Notes under the pieces: generated by a model | The model's input: the letters and a program-made list of their open reading frames with translations, nothing else | Databases searched by the model: none | Told to the model about the DNA's origin: nothing | DNA from: a virus | DNA: 23,372 bases | Reading direction: 5' to 3' (one strand) | IMG/VR virus record: IMGVR_UViG_3300008339_000498 | Coordinates: 1 to 23,372 of that record | Position numbers and translations under genes: made by a program | Part shown: piece by piece, positions 21,701 through 23,372 of the stretch | Layout of the letters: each line of letters opens with the position of its first letter | How positions within the stretch are numbered: position 1 is the stretch's first letter

Positions 21701-22242
21701 ATTATCCAACCATTACTGAAGCTGGATATGAAACTGTAATGTATGTTGGTAAAACAAATCTTATAGATATTATTGATGGTACTTATCAATCTGTAAGAAA
21801 TTATGGTGGAGATAGTAAATTAAGACCAATTATAAATGGTAGTGATCCTGAACCAATTGTTATCGAACTAAGTCCTACACCAACCCCAACTCCTACATCT
21901 ACTTTAACTCCTACTCCAAGTATTACACCAACGATAACAAAAACTCAAACTTTAACACCAAGTGTTACCCCAACATTAACAAATACTCCAACACAAACAA
22001 AAACTCCAACTCCGACACCATCTTCAGGTATTATGTATTTGGCTAGTTCTTGTTGTAGTGCTGATGAGATATATACTGTATTACCATCATCAGGATTAGT
22101 TGGAAGATTAGTGTTAGTTGGAGGACAATGTTATCAATTAACTGAAGAAAAAATTGGAAGTCCTGCTTTTATAGGAACATTATTAGATGTAAGTATTGGA
22201 TCTTGTTCTGATTGTATAGCGGTACATTTCTGTAGTTCATAA
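18742..22242 (+). CDS. Tail tip/hub-like protein with Thr-Pro linker and Cys-rich C-terminal domain
   Basis: A 1166-aa multidomain tail protein. Residues 1-130 carry the conserved opening of Bacteroidota phage tip proteins (RGKEIDTYDDFDISLTYQID, KKASFSKTIVIPGTPNNNAF). At about 515-600 is a hub-like part: IKMRDLFIDVVKMFNLIVSD, NNLIIEPRDDYYASKQLVRD and DWTYKLDYDQDIKQTPMSEL. At about 915-980 a short-repeat beta-roll/beta-helix-like region appears (SENVLVLGDGNTVNADTRNV, LIVGNNH). Residues about 1043-1095 are a long Thr/Pro linker (TPTPTPTSTLTPTPSITPTI). The last ~70 residues hold a Cys pair (SSCCSADE), a further Cys (GGQCYQL) and a Cys-rich end (GSCSDCIAVHFCSS). The layout suggests a hub carrying an exposed, possibly receptor- or glycan-binding, terminal domain; that role is inferred. 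Confidence 0.6.
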   Translation: MAAINQFKIISRGKEIDTYDDFDISLTYQIDDIEDVSTKKASFSKTIVIPGTPNNNAFFVNIFEINIDISNTSFNPKKSLPVQIAIGDEIVFYGNLQLLNIITNQKLVEYEVVITGLFKNIIVAFADYYIAQLNLDEYDHYRNITNIQLSYNNDIYINGVLTNENPGVGYIYPLTVNGSNSVSNKIFNAFDLNPAVYLKTLMDKMFQWAGYTYTSDFFNSDYFKSLVMPTDNPTYDSQNILDRTVRVGVASTVGYTMASPLYNGLQLNWINSPQIPQCLLCGTTAISPMLKKTNTWWSNTTNGSWYVPYSDETSFVAGQQYQDPSNEWVYLGTPQSISQYTATVPGFYEVDVDTAFQMYYRHETGSNFKWISGVITYNARIYKVGVNGVQTQLYTTGNLSITPPLANSTGRSAFGNTTVPSTGFMPGWWLSDAEYAMNMNIPSVWLNTGEKIRISFGLYYPTSVTWSSNVDKVLVAAVVYPLTRGGSPNRIQIKPATNVNYNVNNLLRLSTMLPTIKMRDLFIDVVKMFNLIVSDDPNNPNNLIIEPRDDYYASKQLVRDWTYKLDYDQDIKQTPMSELDVKSYEFTYTQDSDYYNKLYEETSGRIYGDAYIDFINDFSTTVNKVELQLAPTPVSDNFITPYVAPFFCDIDGNSNLRPAKVKPRILFVKKLTQTIQANTTRIGLRDNPTSTISYSWTYVYAGMYDDPFDPEYTLEWNNSTTLYYNTSLCCPSNNLINQFYLSTFNDITDVNAKLLEAYFYLTPSDLNQFDFRDIILIDNAYWRVNRIEDYNPNAIDRTTKVILYKLNDLDIFYNDNSEVATSEIDCPDDVYVKQTKWGWIIVSPSAQPITQECCLYFGGYWTNGFCQAKKPIISTPGEPWGVQTGYPPVGGNGVAPEFQLRSGAVYVERPFEMNKNQNIINSNTVIVKGTSNYVDPSSENVLVLGDGNTVNADTRNVLIVGNNHNSVESDSIVVGNLVLNSDGFRWYYPTITEAGYETVMYVGKTNLIDIIDGTYQSVRNYGGDSKLRPIINGSDPEPIVIELSPTPTPTPTSTLTPTPSITPTITKTQTLTPSVTPTLTNTPTQTKTPTPTPSSGIMYLASSCCSADEIYTVLPSSGLVGRLVLVGGQCYQLTEEKIGSPAFIGTLLDVSIGSCSDCIAVHFCSS

Positions 22243-22260
22243 AAACAATCACCAAACTAA

Positions 22261-22276
22261 AATATTTAATTAAAAA
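22261..22276 (+). promoter_or_regulatory. AATATTTAATTAAAAA start-proximal element, copy 4
   Basis: This 16-base sequence is identical to the copies at 6181 and 16768 and ends 4 bases before the fibre ATG at 22281. No Shine-Dalgarno sequence is present. Confidence 0.55.
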
Positions 22277-22280
22277 AAGA

Positions 22281-23372
22281 ATGTCTGATAAGATTGAATA
22301 CTCACGATTATTATTAAAAAGAACTGGTCAAACAGGACAAGTTCCAACCATACCAACAGGGACCACACTAAATGAGATGATTCCTACTGACTTATTTGTT
22401 GGTGAAATGTATTGTAACGTTGCCGATGATGCTTTATGGATTAGAACCGACAATGGGATTTATCCTATATCATTATCAGGTATTACTGCTTCAACCCCTG
22501 ATTTAGGTCAAGTATTATTTCAAGGTAATTTTACCAATGGAGAAGATATTATTGTATCTGCTGGTAATACCATTGTATTTTCAGGATTAAGTTCAGGATC
22601 AAGTACAACATTTTTAGCATTAGATGCTTCAGGTAATACAATTACTGTAACAGGTAGTACAGGAGGTACGGGTACATCTGGAACTTCGGGGACATCAGGA
22701 ACAGATGGTACAAGTGGAACTAGCGGATCATCGGGATCAAGCGGATCATCAGGGTCATCAGGATCAAGTGGAACATCAGGAATGTCAGGAACTGCTGGTA
22801 CAGATGGTTCGTCAGGTATAAACGGAACTTCAGGTACAAATGGGACTTCAGGTACAGATGGTTCGTCAGGTATAAACGGAACTTCAGGAACTTCAGGTAT
22901 TGGAACAAATGGTACTTCAGGTACATCAGGACAAGATGGTTCAATAGGGATACAATATCAATATACATCAGGATCAACATCACCATCAAATCCATTAGGT
23001 TCAAAATTTAATTCTAATGGAAGTGTGGTATATGATTCTTTTGTAAATCTTGATGTAACTTATCCATCAGGTATAACTCAATTTTCATTTTATTATTATT
23101 CTAATGGAACCGATTATACAAACTATCTAAATTATTTAGTTTCATCAGTTAATTTAGGAGCTCCATTATTTTTACAAATAGAAAGTAAACAAGGTTATGG
23201 TGATAAAATTATTTATAGCGCTTCATCAGCAACCACTTATGTTTCTGGTGGACATACTTGGATGACCTTTAATGTATCATTAGTTTCAGATTATATAAAT
23301 TTTGTATTTGTTAACTCATCACAATATGATATTTCATTTAATCTTTATGGTAAAAATGGAACTAATGGTACA
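22281..23372 (+). CDS. Collagen-like tail fibre protein (3' end outside window)
   Basis: An open frame of 364 codons with no stop before the window end. The N-terminus (MSDKIEYSRLLLKRTGQTGQ, then PTDLFVGEMYCNVADDALWI, about 35-54) resembles the attachment/stalk domain at the start of many phage tail fibres. Residues about 131-223 are Gly-X-Y repeats, mostly GTS, GSS, GTD, GTN and GIN, with one break in register (GIGTN) and no proline. They should form a collagen-like triple helix stabilised by Thr/Ser. A beta-rich domain follows (about 224-358), and the sequence re-enters Gly-X-Y repeats (GKNGTNGT) at the edge, so at least one more collagen segment lies beyond. It probably binds host surface polymers, as the last gene of the tail cluster. 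Confidence 0.8.
   Translation, partial: MSDKIEYSRLLLKRTGQTGQVPTIPTGTTLNEMIPTDLFVGEMYCNVADDALWIRTDNGIYPISLSGITASTPDLGQVLFQGNFTNGEDIIVSAGNTIVFSGLSSGSSTTFLALDASGNTITVTGSTGGTGTSGTSGTSGTDGTSGTSGSSGSSGSSGSSGSSGTSGMSGTAGTDGSSGINGTSGTNGTSGTDGSSGINGTSGTSGIGTNGTSGTSGQDGSIGIQYQYTSGSTSPSNPLGSKFNSNGSVVYDSFVNLDVTYPSGITQFSFYYYSNGTDYTNYLNYLVSSVNLGAPLFLQIESKQGYGDKIIYSASSATTYVSGGHTWMTFNVSLVSDYINFVFVNSSQYDISFNLYGKNGTNGT
22797..22888 (+). repeat. 38-bp perfect direct repeat in collagen-like coding region
   Basis: The 38 bases at 22797-22834 recur exactly at 22851-22888, a period of 54 bp, or 18 residues and six Gly-X-Y triplets. Synonymous positions are identical too, which points to recent duplication by slippage or recombination rather than protein-level constraint. 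Confidence 0.9.

Noticed and set aside
21870-22026. Repeats possibly forming a CRISPR array or minisatellite
   Set aside because: The repetition is codon-level (Thr-Pro) and irregular, in frame inside the tip gene; there are no spacers of uniform length.
22720-23004. Minus-strand open frame of 94 codons rich in Leu and Tyr
   Set aside because: It is the antisense of the Gly-X-Y repeat region; its repetitive composition mirrors the collagen-like codons and it lies wholly inside a convincing plus-strand gene.
1-23372. tRNA genes, integrase with att sites, reverse transcriptase/diversity-generating repeats
   Set aside because: I looked for cloverleaf-like segments, recombinase motifs and RT motifs with paired repeats and saw none; weak or divergent examples could be missed by eye.

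Overview
The window looks like about 23 kb of a tailed, siphovirus-type bacteriophage that infects a member of the Bacteroidota, most likely a Flavobacteria-like host. Three things support this. The DNA is AT-rich. The genes lack Shine-Dalgarno sequences and start after A-rich leaders or at overlapping stop/start codons. At least one upstream region matches the Bacteroidota promoter consensus TTTG-N20-TAnnTTTG. A tape measure protein, a tail-tube-like protein and a tail assembly chaperone are present, but no contractile sheath gene is visible, so a long non-contractile tail is inferred. No tRNA, integrase, lysin, replicative polymerase or CRISPR array was seen. The window is cut inside a gene at both ends.

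Layout. (1) 1-9223, plus strand: C-terminal part of the tape measure protein, an XkdF-like prohead protease with an extra internal domain, a holin-like membrane protein, a probable scaffold with a duplicated domain, the major capsid protein, a tail-tube-like protein, a small beta-rich protein, the portal, a DUF6712-like head-tail connector and a Cys/His-containing protein. Hairpins lie after the capsid, tube and last genes. (2) 9252-10846, minus strand: a replisome-organizer-like protein with a hexamer-repeat tail, a NUMOD4/HNH homing endonuclease and a sigma-like regulator that overlaps the endonuclease. (3) 10958-12213, plus strand: small accessory genes and a second sigma-like protein. The region has a divergent promoter region, a 14-bp palindrome and the strong promoter at 11707-11738. 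(4) 12214-12410: a non-coding leader with two GC-rich hairpins. (5) 12411-23372, plus strand: a CxxC protein, small and large terminase, a tail assembly chaperone with a -1 programmed frameshift, tail completion and gp10-like proteins, two large tail/tip proteins and a collagen-like fibre cut by the window end.

How the genes work together: the terminase packages DNA through the portal into a capsid made by capsid protein, scaffold and protease. The connector, gp10-like and tail completion proteins join head and tail. The chaperone pair (short form and frameshift form), tape measure and tube proteins build the tail. The 650-aa, 1166-aa and collagen-like proteins probably form the tip and receptor-binding apparatus. 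The two sigma-like proteins are candidates for temporal control.

The most notable observations are an unannotated -1 frameshift at U_UUU_UUA with a two-part downstream stem; a near-identical TTAATTAA-containing element just upstream of four start codons; a possible mutually exclusive hairpin set before the packaging/tail operon; Thr/Pro linkers carrying Cys-bearing domains on two tail proteins; and a sigma-like protein with an extra HTH-like C-terminus overlapping a homing endonuclease gene. Family assignments come from reading the sequence, without database searches.
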